DNA of 64,000 nt from JAHRAW01 sp965212085 (GTDB taxonomy: Bacteria; Pseudomonadota; Gammaproteobacteria; Arenicellales; Poriferihabitantaceae). A program made the position numbers and the translations under genes. Positions 51,256-58,552 of the stretch are shown here, one piece after another. The stretch lies in contig OZ243042.1 of NCBI GenBank assembly GCA_965212085.1, positions 1,612,001 to 1,676,000 of the forward strand. Direction: 5' to 3'. Numbering within the stretch: position 1 is the stretch's first letter; each line of letters opens with the position of its first letter. The notes under the pieces are model-generated. The model searched no databases. It saw only the letters and a list, made by a program, of their open reading frames with translations, and was not told the DNA's origin.

Positions 51256-51851
51256 GGCCCGGTCTGCTGCTCCAACTCCGCCAGCTGCTGCGGCGTGTTG
51301 ACGTTGACGAACATGGATTGCGCGTCGGAGAAATCCACCGTGGCGAAGGCGTGTTGCGCGTGCCAGCGGTCAATTTTGCGTTCGCCGCTTTGTAGAAAAT
51401 TTATCAGGCTGCCGGCGAGGTCGCGGTGGATGAGGGAGTACACCGGCTGCGCCCGTTGGCCGTCGTGGGCGACCGCGAGGCGGGCGGTTTGGTTTTTCGC
51501 GGCGTCGAACATTCGAGCGGCGTAGTCGTTGCACACAAAGGGGCCGTCGCAGGGGATGGTCAACAGCCACGGGTGTCCGGCTTCGAGGAGGGCGGCGTGC
51601 ATTCCGGCGAGGGGGCCTTGATGATCGGCGAGTTGGTCTTCGACGACTTTGTGGCCCAGTTTCCGGTAGCGTTCCAGGTTGCGGTTGGCGTTGATCATCA
51701 ACTCCGCCACCTGGGGTTCCAGGGCCGCGCAAATTTGCGCCGCCAGCGGCGTGCCTTGAAAACAAATCAATCCCTTGTCGGCGCCGCCCATGCGGGTTGC
51801 CCGGCCACCGGCCAACACTACGGCGCTCAGGCCTTCCTCAGCGCGAGACAT
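51240..51851 (-). CDS. mobA: Molybdenum cofactor guanylyltransferase
   Basis: A 203-residue MobA joining GMP to molybdopterin. The GTP-binding start VVLAGGRATRMGGADKGLI is complete, followed by ANRNLERYRKLGHKVVEDQL, then GPLAGMHAALLEAGHPWLL, and the PCDGPFV acidic motif. The last residues (GHQR) and the stop are supplied by an IS remnant, so the C-terminus may differ slightly from the ancestral one. It overlaps the upstream tupC by 14 bp, forming tupA-tupB-tupC-mobA. Confidence 0.93.
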   Translation of the reverse strand: MSRAEEGLSAVVLAGGRATRMGGADKGLICFQGTPLAAQICAALEPQVAELMINANRNLERYRKLGHKVVEDQLADHQGPLAGMHAALLEAGHPWLLTIPCDGPFVCNDYAARMFDAAKNQTARLAVAHDGQRAQPVYSLIHRDLAGSLINFLQSGERKIDRWHAQHAFATVDFSDAQSMFVNVNTPQQLAELEQQTGPGHQR

Positions 51852-52596
51852 TCCCGGTGCCTTGCTCTTTCGCTCCTTTTCCGGCCCCGCCCTCTTTGGC
51901 CAGCGGCGTGACGTTGTCGGGAAGCGGCGGGGTGCGGGACTGGCTCAGTTTTCCCCGGTCGAGAACCACGCGGCGGTCAATGAGTTCGTTGAAAACTTCG
52001 TGGTTGTGGCTCGCGATCACGAGCGCGGCGCGGGCGTTTTTGAGGCGTTTCAGCAGCGCCACGGTGCGCGCCCGCGCTTCCCGGTCCATGTTGGCGATGG
52101 GTTCGTCCAGCAGCAGAACCCGCGACTGCCGCAACCACGCCCGGGCCAGCGACACCCGCTGCTTCTCGCCGCCGGACAGGGTTTTGGCGCGGGCGTCGGC
52201 GATGCTATCGAGTTGCGCCCATTCCAGCGCCCGGCGAATTTTCCGGCTGCGCTGGGATTTGGGCATGGTGCGGGGCAGCGCCAGTGCCAGGTTGCGTGTT
52301 ACGTCGCCGTCGAACAGGTACGGCTGCTGGTGCAGGTACATCACTTGTTGCTGCAACTGCTTGCGGCATTTTGACCACGGCACGTCACCATCGCCGCCGC
52401 CGAAATCAACCATGCAGTGGGCGGGCTTTTCAAGGCCGGCGAGTATTTTCAGGAGCGTGGTTTTGCCCGAACCGTTTTCGCCGGACAGCAGGAGCGCGGC
52501 GCCGCCTTCGAGGGTTAGCGACGGGCCGTCGAGCAAATGCCGCCGGTGAAAAAACTTGTGAATATCGCGGTAACGGATTTCGATGCCGGCGTTCAT
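51838..52596 (-). CDS. tupC: Tungstate ABC transporter ATP-binding protein
   Basis: A 252-residue ABC ATPase: Walker A SGENGSGKTTLLKILAG, signature LSGGEKQRVSLARAW, Walker B VLLLDEPIANMD, and a switch histidine in IASHNHE. The Q-loop region is MYLHQQPYLFDG. Its place between tupB and mobA and its similarity to TupC/ModC-type ATPases define the role. The start overlaps tupB by 4 bp. The tail beyond about residue 225 is low complexity. Confidence 0.9.
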   Translation of the reverse strand: MNAGIEIRYRDIHKFFHRRHLLDGPSLTLEGGAALLLSGENGSGKTTLLKILAGLEKPAHCMVDFGGGDGDVPWSKCRKQLQQQVMYLHQQPYLFDGDVTRNLALALPRTMPKSQRSRKIRRALEWAQLDSIADARAKTLSGGEKQRVSLARAWLRQSRVLLLDEPIANMDREARARTVALLKRLKNARAALVIASHNHEVFNELIDRRVVLDRGKLSQSRTPPLPDNVTPLAKEGGAGKGAKEQGTGNVSR

Positions 52597-53294
52597 GCCG
52601 AAAGCTTCCCACGTCCCTGAAAATACTGCAACGACAGATTGAGGATGAAGGCCATGATCAGCAGCACGATGCCCAGCGCGATGCCCTGGGCGAAATTGCC
52701 CTTGCTGGTTTCGAGGGCGATGGCGGTGGGAATGTTGCGGGTGTGGTGCAGGATGTTGCCACCCACCATCATGGACGCGCCGACTTCGGCGATGATGCGC
52801 CCGAACCCCGCGAGAATCGCCGCCAGCAATCCGAACCGCACCTCGCCGACCACCATCACGAAGGCGCGGAACGGGGAAATTCCCAGGGTCCGCGCGGTCT
52901 CCCAGGCGCGTTGATCGGCGGCCTGAAACGCGGCGTGGCTCATGGAAACCAGAATCGGAAACGACAGCATAATTTGCGCGATGATCATCGCCGACTGGGT
53001 GAACAACAGCCGCCAGTCTCCGAGGGGCCCCTGCCGGGACAGCAGCAGGTACACGGTCAACCCGATCACCACCGCCGGCAGGGACAGCAGGGTGTTGAAC
53101 AGGGAAATCAAAATCCGGCGGCCCGGAAACTCAAGATGCGCGAGCAGAAACGCGGTGAGCAGGGCGGGGGGGATGGCGATGGCGATGGCGCTCAGCGAGA
53201 CGCGAAAGGAGATGCCGATGATTTCCCACAGTTCGGCGTCCCAACGCAGCAACAGCGCCAGGGCCTGAACGGTGGCGTCGCCGAGGGATTCCAC
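52593..53294 (-). CDS. tupB: Tungstate ABC transporter permease
   Basis: A 233-residue inner-membrane permease with about five to six helices. The cytoplasmic EAA-type loop is AWETARTLGISPFRAFVMVV, followed by GFGRIIAEVGASMMVGGNIL, which is highly characteristic of TupB/WtpB permeases. It begins 3 bp after the tupA stop. Confidence 0.92.
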   Translation of the reverse strand: MESLGDATVQALALLLRWDAELWEIIGISFRVSLSAIAIAIPPALLTAFLLAHLEFPGRRILISLFNTLLSLPAVVIGLTVYLLLSRQGPLGDWRLLFTQSAMIIAQIMLSFPILVSMSHAAFQAADQRAWETARTLGISPFRAFVMVVGEVRFGLLAAILAGFGRIIAEVGASMMVGGNILHHTRNIPTAIALETSKGNFAQGIALGIVLLIMAFILNLSLQYFQGRGKLSA

Positions 53295-53297
53295 CGG

Positions 53298-54203
53298 TCA
53301 GTGGTTGCCGGCTTCGGTGGCCGGGTTGTAAGCGGGCCTGAACAGCCGCGTGCCGCGAACCGCGTACGCGCCGATGGCGGCCTGGCCTTTGGCGGAGGTG
53401 AGCCAGGCGATGAACGCCATCGCGCCCTTGATGTTGGTGGGGTGGCGCTGGGGATTGACCGCCATCACGCCGTAGGGATTGTGCAGGGATCCATTGCCCT
53501 GATCAACCTGAGCACCCTGATAGAGCAATGCCAGCGAAGTTTTTTCCTTGAGGAAAGTCCAGGTCGCGCGGTCGATCAACAGGTATCCCTGCAACTCATC
53601 GGCGATCTGCAAACTCTTGCCCATTCCCTGCCCGACTTCAAGACGCCATGGCCCAAAGCGGCTGACCCCGGCGCCCTTCCAGAGGCTGAGCTCTTTTTTG
53701 TGGGTGCCGGAATCGTCGCCACGGGAAATGAACGTGCTCGCGCTTTGCCGCAGCCTGCGAAAGGCGTCCGTGGCCGAGGCCGCCGCGCGCAAACCGGCCG
53801 GATCGTTTTTCGGCCCGGCCAGCACGAAGTCGTTGGCCATCACTTGTTTCCGGTGGACGCCGTGGCCGAGTTCCATAAAACGCTTCTCGCTCTGCGGGGC
53901 GTGCACCAGCAGCACGTCCACGTCGCCGCTTTCCCCCAGCCGCAACGCTTTGCCGGTGCCCACGGAAATTACCCGCACCGCGTAACCGCTGTCCCGCTCA
54001 AACTGCGGCAGCAGTTGATCCAGCAGGCCGGAGTTATCGGTGCTGGTGGTGGTGGCCAGCCGCACCGCGCGGTTTTCGGCGGCGGGTTTTTCGTCCTGGG
54101 CGGACGCGCCGCTTGCCGGCATGCCCGCGAGCGCGATCAGGGCAATCAGGGCGGTCGGGGCGATCCTCCACAGGAGGTTTTTTGGGGGAATAATTGATTT
54201 CAT
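53298..54203 (-). CDS. tupA: Tungstate-binding protein
   Basis: A 301-residue periplasmic solute-binding protein with a signal peptide (LIALIALAGMPASGASAQ). The mature start has the TupA ligand loop LATTTSTDNSGLLDQLLPQF. Further on are SVGTGKALRLGESGDVDVLL, VMANDFVLAGPKNDPAG, SRGDDSGTHKKELSLW and YQGAQVDQGNGSLHNPYGVM. TupA binds tungstate with very high selectivity over molybdate. First gene of the operon; this uptake fits the tungsten-family oxidoreductase at 10.9 kb. Confidence 0.93.
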   Translation of the reverse strand: MKSIIPPKNLLWRIAPTALIALIALAGMPASGASAQDEKPAAENRAVRLATTTSTDNSGLLDQLLPQFERDSGYAVRVISVGTGKALRLGESGDVDVLLVHAPQSEKRFMELGHGVHRKQVMANDFVLAGPKNDPAGLRAAASATDAFRRLRQSASTFISRGDDSGTHKKELSLWKGAGVSRFGPWRLEVGQGMGKSLQIADELQGYLLIDRATWTFLKEKTSLALLYQGAQVDQGNGSLHNPYGVMAVNPQRHPTNIKGAMAFIAWLTSAKGQAAIGAYAVRGTRLFRPAYNPATEAGNH

Positions 54204-54303
54204 AGCGGGTTGCGGCGGCGGCTACGGGGCGGCTACGGATTATCCGCCCGTTTGGCGGTTCCGGCAATTTGCAATTTGATGAGAACTGGGGTATAACCCG
54301 GTT

Positions 54304-54510
54304 GTGATTGAATTTAACAAGGATGCAGTATCAAAGGATGCCCGGCAGGCAGGCGTGTTAATGGTGGCGGCCGGCTTTATCGGCTTTTTCATCAATGACT
54401 CCGGGGCGGTGCCCGCCGGAGAGTTGGGATTGATCGTTTTCGCACTGCTGGTATGGGTGTTCGGCGTCATCCGCCGTAAATCGCCGGATAAACCATCAGG
54501 TAATTCGTGA
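54304..54510 (+). CDS. Small membrane protein, 68 aa
   Basis: Starts with GTG at 54304 (IEFNKDAVSKDARQAG). Two hydrophobic helices follow (VLMVAAGFIGFFI and LGLIVFALLVWVFGVI) and a basic RRKSPDKPSGNS tail. No named family recognised. It is divergent from tupA and directly ahead of a second tiny membrane ORF. Confidence 0.6.
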   Translation: MIEFNKDAVSKDARQAGVLMVAAGFIGFFINDSGAVPAGELGLIVFALLVWVFGVIRRKSPDKPSGNS

Positions 54511-54524
54511 AGGAGGTAATCGAA

Positions 54525-54650
54525 ATGCACTATTATTTCTATATCGCAATCGCCCTTGTGGTCATCGTCATGGGTGGCGCATGCCTTTTCGTCGATGACA
54601 TCAACAGATTCCTCGCGGACAAATTCCCCGAGGACGCAGATAAATCCTAA
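54525..54650 (+). CDS. Very small membrane protein, 41 aa
   Basis: ATG at 54525, eight bases after a perfect AGGAGG (54511-54516), one of the strongest Shine-Dalgarno sites in the window. One membrane helix (YIAIALVVIVMGGACLFV) is followed by an acidic tail, DDINRFLADKFPEDADKS. It begins 14 bp after the 68-residue gene, so the two are likely co-translated. Function unknown. Confidence 0.6.
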   Translation: MHYYFYIAIALVVIVMGGACLFVDDINRFLADKFPEDADKS

Positions 54651-54693
54651 TCCCCGCCGGCCCGCAAAACCGGCACCACCGGCACCACCGGCA

Positions 54694-57513
54694 TCATCCG
54701 GTATTCCGCATCCCCGCGGCAATACCGTTGATGGCGATCAGCAGGGCATCCTCGACTTCCCCCGGCGCGTCGTTGCGCACCCTTGAGAGCAGTTCCACCT
54801 GCAGGATATTGAGCGGGATCACGTAAGTATTCCTGACGTCCACCGAACGCCGCACCACCGGTTCGTTCTCCAGCGGAATGCGGTGCCCGGTAACTTCCAG
54901 CACCAGGGCCACGGTCTGCCGGTATTTCTCCCGCAGCAGGTCGCCCAGGGGTTTGAAGCGCGCCGTCACCAGCCGCTCGTCGTAAATGGCGGAGACGTTG
55001 GGGTTGGCCTTGGAAAACACCATTTCGATGGAGTCCAGGGTCGCCTTGAAAAAAGGCCAGTTGCGCTGCATCTCGCCCAGCACCTCGCGGTCGCCGCGCT
55101 CCCCGGCTTTTTGCAGCGCGTTGCCCACCCCCAGCCACGCCGGCAGCATCAGCCGCGTCTGGGTCCAGGCGAAGATCCATGGAATGGCGCGCAGGTAGCG
55201 GATGGCATCGCGCATGTCGCTGACCTGGCGGCGGTGCGCCGGGCGGCTGCCGATTTTCAGTTTGCCGAGTTCCTGCTGGGGCGTGGCCAGGCGAAAGTAC
55301 GCGGCGAAATCGTCGTGTTCCCGAACCACGCCGTGAAATTCCCCAAGGGCGTCTTTGGACAACCGGGAAATCTGTTCGCGCCAGGCATCGCAGGGCGTCG
55401 GCGGCGGGGTCAGGGTGGCTTCCAGCACCGCGCCGATGTATCCCTGCAAGGTTTCCTCGGCCATGCCGGGCAGGCCGTACTTGGCCTGAATCACTTCTCC
55501 CTGTTCGGTAACGCGCATTGAGCAGTTGACCGACCCCGGCGGTTGCGCGCGGATCGCCTCGCGGGCCGGGCCGCCGCCGCGCGCCACGGTGCCGCCACGG
55601 CCGTGGAACAGGGTCAGGTCAACGCCGTGTTTGGCGAAGGTCTCCACCAGTTGCGCCTGGGCCTGGTACAAGCCCCAGGCCGCCGACAGTATGCCCGCGT
55701 CCTTGGCCGAATCGGAATAGCCGATCATGACCTCCTGGCGGCCGCCGATGTGCGCCTTGTACCAGTCAATGCTGAACAATTTGTCCATACACGCGGCGGC
55801 CCCCTCCAGGGCCTCCAGCCGCTCAAACAACGGCACCACCCGCAATGGCCGGCGCACCCGACATTCCTTCTGCAGCAACGCCACCGCCAGCACGTCGGAC
55901 GGCTTTGAGGCCATGGAAATTACATATGCGCCGAACGATTCCGGGTTCTCCGCCGCCAGCATGCGAAACGTCGCCAGCACCTCGGCGACTTCGGCACCGT
56001 CGCCGTTTTCAGCGGAAGTAATGTCCCCCGGTCCGGGAAAGGTCGAAGTGATCAACGGCCGCTTGCTGTTCAGTTCCGCAACCAGGAATTCCCGGCGGCG
56101 CTCCTCGTCCCATTCGGCGTAACCGCCGAGGCCGAGGTAGCGGGTGATGGCGTCTATGGCGTCGGTGTGGCGGCTGGCCTCCTGGCGGACGTCTAGTTGC
56201 AACAGGGTCAGCCCGAAGGCGTCCAGCCGGCGCAGGATGTCGGTCAGCCGCCCTTCGGCGATCATTTGGTCGCCGCATTCGGTCAGCGAGTCGTAGCAGA
56301 GCATCAACGGTTCGCGCAGCTGGCGGGTGCGGCGGTAGATGTTGGCGCGCGCCGACTTCGGCTCCGGTTTTTTGCCGTCGAACAAGCGCGAGTAATGCCG
56401 CAGCGTGGCGTTCAGTTTGCGGATGACCTTCTCCAGCAACGCCCGGTACGGTTCGGCGACGCTCACCCCCACCGCGCGCCGCAGGGCCGGGCTGCAGCGG
56501 CGCATGGACAGATCCCGGCGCAGTTGGTCAATGTCGTTCAAGAACATCTGCGCCGCTTTGAGTTTGTTGAGCAGGCATACCTGGCGGGTAACTTCCGGCG
56601 TAGTGTTGGGGTTGCCGTCGCGGTCGCCCCCGGTCCACGAACCGAAGCGAATGGGCACCGCGTCCAGCGGCAGGCGCTTGCCGGTGTGGTGCAGCAGCGC
56701 GTCATCCAGTTCCCGGGCGACCTTCGGCACCACGTCCCACAACGAATGTTCCACCGTCACCAGGCTGGTCTTGGCCTCATCCACCGGCGTTGGCCGGCGG
56801 CGGCGGATTTCATCGGTGGCCCACACTTCGGCGATGGCGCGGTGCAATGCCCGGCGGATTTGCGCGCGCTCGGTTGCGGACAGGTCGTGGCGGTCCTGCT
56901 CGGCCAGCAGGTGGGCGATGCGCAGAAACTTCGAAGAGACGCTGCGGCGCATCACTTCGGTGGGGTGGGCGGTCAGCACCAGGTTGATGGACAGCCGCGC
57001 GGTATGCCGGTACAGGGTTTCGGCGTCCACCTTGCGGTCAAGGAGTTTTTGCAACTCGGCGCCGACGAAGCCGCCGGGGTGGGCGGGCGCCGGTTTCGCC
57101 GCATCCGCCGGATCGTTGTGAGCGGCGTGGCCGGTATGGTCTGCATGATCCGCATGACCGGCCCACTCGGTTTGCGCCAGTTGCCGGCGCTGGCGGATTT
57201 GATGGTGCTGCTCGGCGATGTTGGCGAGGTTGAGGAACAACGTGAAAGCGCGCGCAAGGTTGAGCAACTCCGGGGCCGGCAGGCCGGACAGTTTAGCAAT
57301 CAGGCGGCGCGTGGCGGCGGTTTCCCCGAGGCGCGCCTGCTTGGCAATGGTGCGCACCTCTTCCACCAACTCAAACAAAGCGCTGCCGTGCCGCCGGGCG
57401 ATGGTCTCGCCGAGCAAATCCCCCAGCAACCGAACATCCCGGCGCAACGGCTCGTTTTCGGCGGCGTCAAAGCCGATGGCCTCAATCTTTTCGGTGGCGG
57501 GCGGTTGGTTCAT
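54694..57513 (-). CDS. ppc: Phosphoenolpyruvate carboxylase
   Basis: A 939-residue enzyme converting PEP and bicarbonate to oxaloacetate. Catalytic features: VLTAHPTEVMRR (catalytic His), GSWTGGDRDGNPNTTPEV, MIGYSDSAKDAG, the essential loop FHGRGGTVARGGGPA, and a C-terminus ending MRNTG where QNTG is usual. The frame is open to 57660, but that extension is module-E repeat, so the ATG at 57513 (MNQPPATEKIEAIG) is used. A His/Asp-rich insert (HADHADHTGHAAHNDPADA) lies near residue 130. Confidence 0.96.
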   Translation of the reverse strand: MNQPPATEKIEAIGFDAAENEPLRRDVRLLGDLLGETIARRHGSALFELVEEVRTIAKQARLGETAATRRLIAKLSGLPAPELLNLARAFTLFLNLANIAEQHHQIRQRRQLAQTEWAGHADHADHTGHAAHNDPADAAKPAPAHPGGFVGAELQKLLDRKVDAETLYRHTARLSINLVLTAHPTEVMRRSVSSKFLRIAHLLAEQDRHDLSATERAQIRRALHRAIAEVWATDEIRRRRPTPVDEAKTSLVTVEHSLWDVVPKVARELDDALLHHTGKRLPLDAVPIRFGSWTGGDRDGNPNTTPEVTRQVCLLNKLKAAQMFLNDIDQLRRDLSMRRCSPALRRAVGVSVAEPYRALLEKVIRKLNATLRHYSRLFDGKKPEPKSARANIYRRTRQLREPLMLCYDSLTECGDQMIAEGRLTDILRRLDAFGLTLLQLDVRQEASRHTDAIDAITRYLGLGGYAEWDEERRREFLVAELNSKRPLITSTFPGPGDITSAENGDGAEVAEVLATFRMLAAENPESFGAYVISMASKPSDVLAVALLQKECRVRRPLRVVPLFERLEALEGAAACMDKLFSIDWYKAHIGGRQEVMIGYSDSAKDAGILSAAWGLYQAQAQLVETFAKHGVDLTLFHGRGGTVARGGGPAREAIRAQPPGSVNCSMRVTEQGEVIQAKYGLPGMAEETLQGYIGAVLEATLTPPPTPCDAWREQISRLSKDALGEFHGVVREHDDFAAYFRLATPQQELGKLKIGSRPAHRRQVSDMRDAIRYLRAIPWIFAWTQTRLMLPAWLGVGNALQKAGERGDREVLGEMQRNWPFFKATLDSIEMVFSKANPNVSAIYDERLVTARFKPLGDLLREKYRQTVALVLEVTGHRIPLENEPVVRRSVDVRNTYVIPLNILQVELLSRVRNDAPGEVEDALLIAINGIAAGMRNTG

Positions 57514-57554
57514 CGGTTCAGATGAGTACAGAAGCGCGAAACATCCGGCGTATT

Positions 57555-57775
57555 TTATACGAGCCGGGCGGTGCGCGTGACGCGCATTGTGGGGGGGAGA
57601 GCCCCCCACGCCCCCCTGTGCGGCGCGGGAAAACATCCTGTTTTCAGCGCCGCTGCGCACATCCCTGTGCGCGATGGCCGGCTATCGCCGGGCCGAAAAA
57701 GCGGATGCCCGATACGATGAAACAAACGGTCGCTAACGCTCCCTATTTTTCTATCGTTCGGGAATGACGGCAAAG
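57555..57775. repeat. Module E plus module B upstream of ppc
   Basis: GCGCGTGACGCGCATTG ... GCGCACATCCCTGTGCGC (module E, reverse), followed by reverse module B (ATACGATGAAACAAACGGTC ... CTATCGTTCGGGAATGACGG). Confidence 0.8.
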
Positions 57776-57834
57776 GCGTAAGGGAGGGCAAAGGAAGCGC
57801 AAAAAAACGACCAAGCCTCATCGTTTCCCTTGCC

Positions 57835-58260
57835 CGTCTTTACACCTCTGCGGCCGTCCAACCGGCGGCGTAGCCGCTGACTTCGGCGCGCGCACGGACG
57901 CGCGCGGCGGCGCTGGAAACAGGATGTTTCCCCGCGCCGCAAGGGGGGTCTGCGGGGGGTCTCCCCCCGCAAATGCGCGTCACGCGCACCGAACCCCCAA
58001 ACCGCCGACCTACGCCCCACACCCCCGCCCCACACCCCGAAACCTCGCACCCCGAAACCCCGCGTCAAAACCGCAACACTCCGCCGTTTCCACTGCCCGT
58101 CCTTACGCCGCTGTGCCGTCCAACCGGCGGCGATAGCCGCTAACTTCGGCGCGCGCACGGACGCGCGCGGCGGCGCTGGAAACAGGAGTTTCCCCGCGCC
58201 GCAAGGGGGGTCTGCGGGGGGTCTCCCCCCGCAAATGCGCGTCACGCGCACCCAACCCCG
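57835..58260. repeat. Direct repeat of about 160 bp containing module E
   Basis: The blocks 57835-57996 and 58098-58260 are near-identical. Each runs from CCGTCC/TTTAC through GTCCAACCGGCGGCG, GGACGCGCGCGGCGGCGCTG and a GGGGGGTCTGCGGGGGGTCT run to GCGCGTCACGCGCACC. The intervening bases are C-rich and show no gene. Confidence 0.8.
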
Positions 58261-58302
58261 CCATATTCCGCCCCTTTTTGGGGGTGTTATTTTCCCGGAT
58301 TT

Positions 58303-58311
58303 TGGTATAAT
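58303..58311 (+). promoter_or_regulatory. Extended -10 promoter of surface-protein copy 2
   Basis: TGGTATAAT in the same conserved block as at 13833 (CCATATTCCGCCCC ... GGATTTTGGTATAATCCG). A second TATAAT lies at 58328-58333. The leader ATG is at 58382. Confidence 0.7.
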
Positions 58312-58381
58312 CCGCCCCGCCTTGGCATATAATCCCGAAAATAACACCCAAACCCCAACCCCAACACCCGGAGTTAACCCA

Positions 58382-58552
58382 ATGATTGCCTCTTCATCGC
58401 CCACACTCAAAAACGCCCAAAAACCGCATAAAACCACGCTTTTAGGCGTCTCATCGGCCATTCCTGCCCCCCCCCCCCCCAGCACAAATCAGGGGCACGG
58501 CCATGACTGCCGGGAGCGCCATTGCGCCACGCCCGCAGGCCGTTGCGCCTAG
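58382..58552 (+). other. Leader ORF of surface protein copy 2, out of frame through a C14 tract
   Basis: The ATG at 58382 follows GGAG (58370-58373, spacing 8). It encodes IASSSPTLKNAQKPHKTTLL and GVSSAIPAPPPP, then with 14 Cs reads to a TAG at 58550-58552. With 13 Cs it would continue through AQIRGTAM into the body frame at 58503. It is homologous to the leader at 13889. Confidence 0.75.
58467..58480 (+). repeat. Poly-C tract (14 nt), candidate phase-variation switch
   Basis: Fourteen cytosines at the same codon position as the 15-C tract of copy 1. Removing one (13) or adding two (16) would join leader and body. Confidence 0.85.

Noticed and set aside
50506..51301. Repetitive ORFs of about 150 codons within the tandem array and similar ones in other repeat clusters
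   Set aside because: They are readings of the palindromic modules, lack start signals, and recur with the repeats rather than as proteins.
52284..54197. 637-codon plus-strand frame opposite tupABC, and similar long antisense frames opposite CaiB (5742-7265), CocE (7524-8654) and ppc (56197-57525)
   Set aside because: In GC-rich coding DNA the antisense frame is often open; the sense genes have full family motifs while these translations are low-complexity His/Arg/Gly-rich.
54694..57660. Longer ppc starting at 57660
   Set aside because: The extra 49 residues read through module E and upstream DNA; the normal N-terminus begins at 57513.
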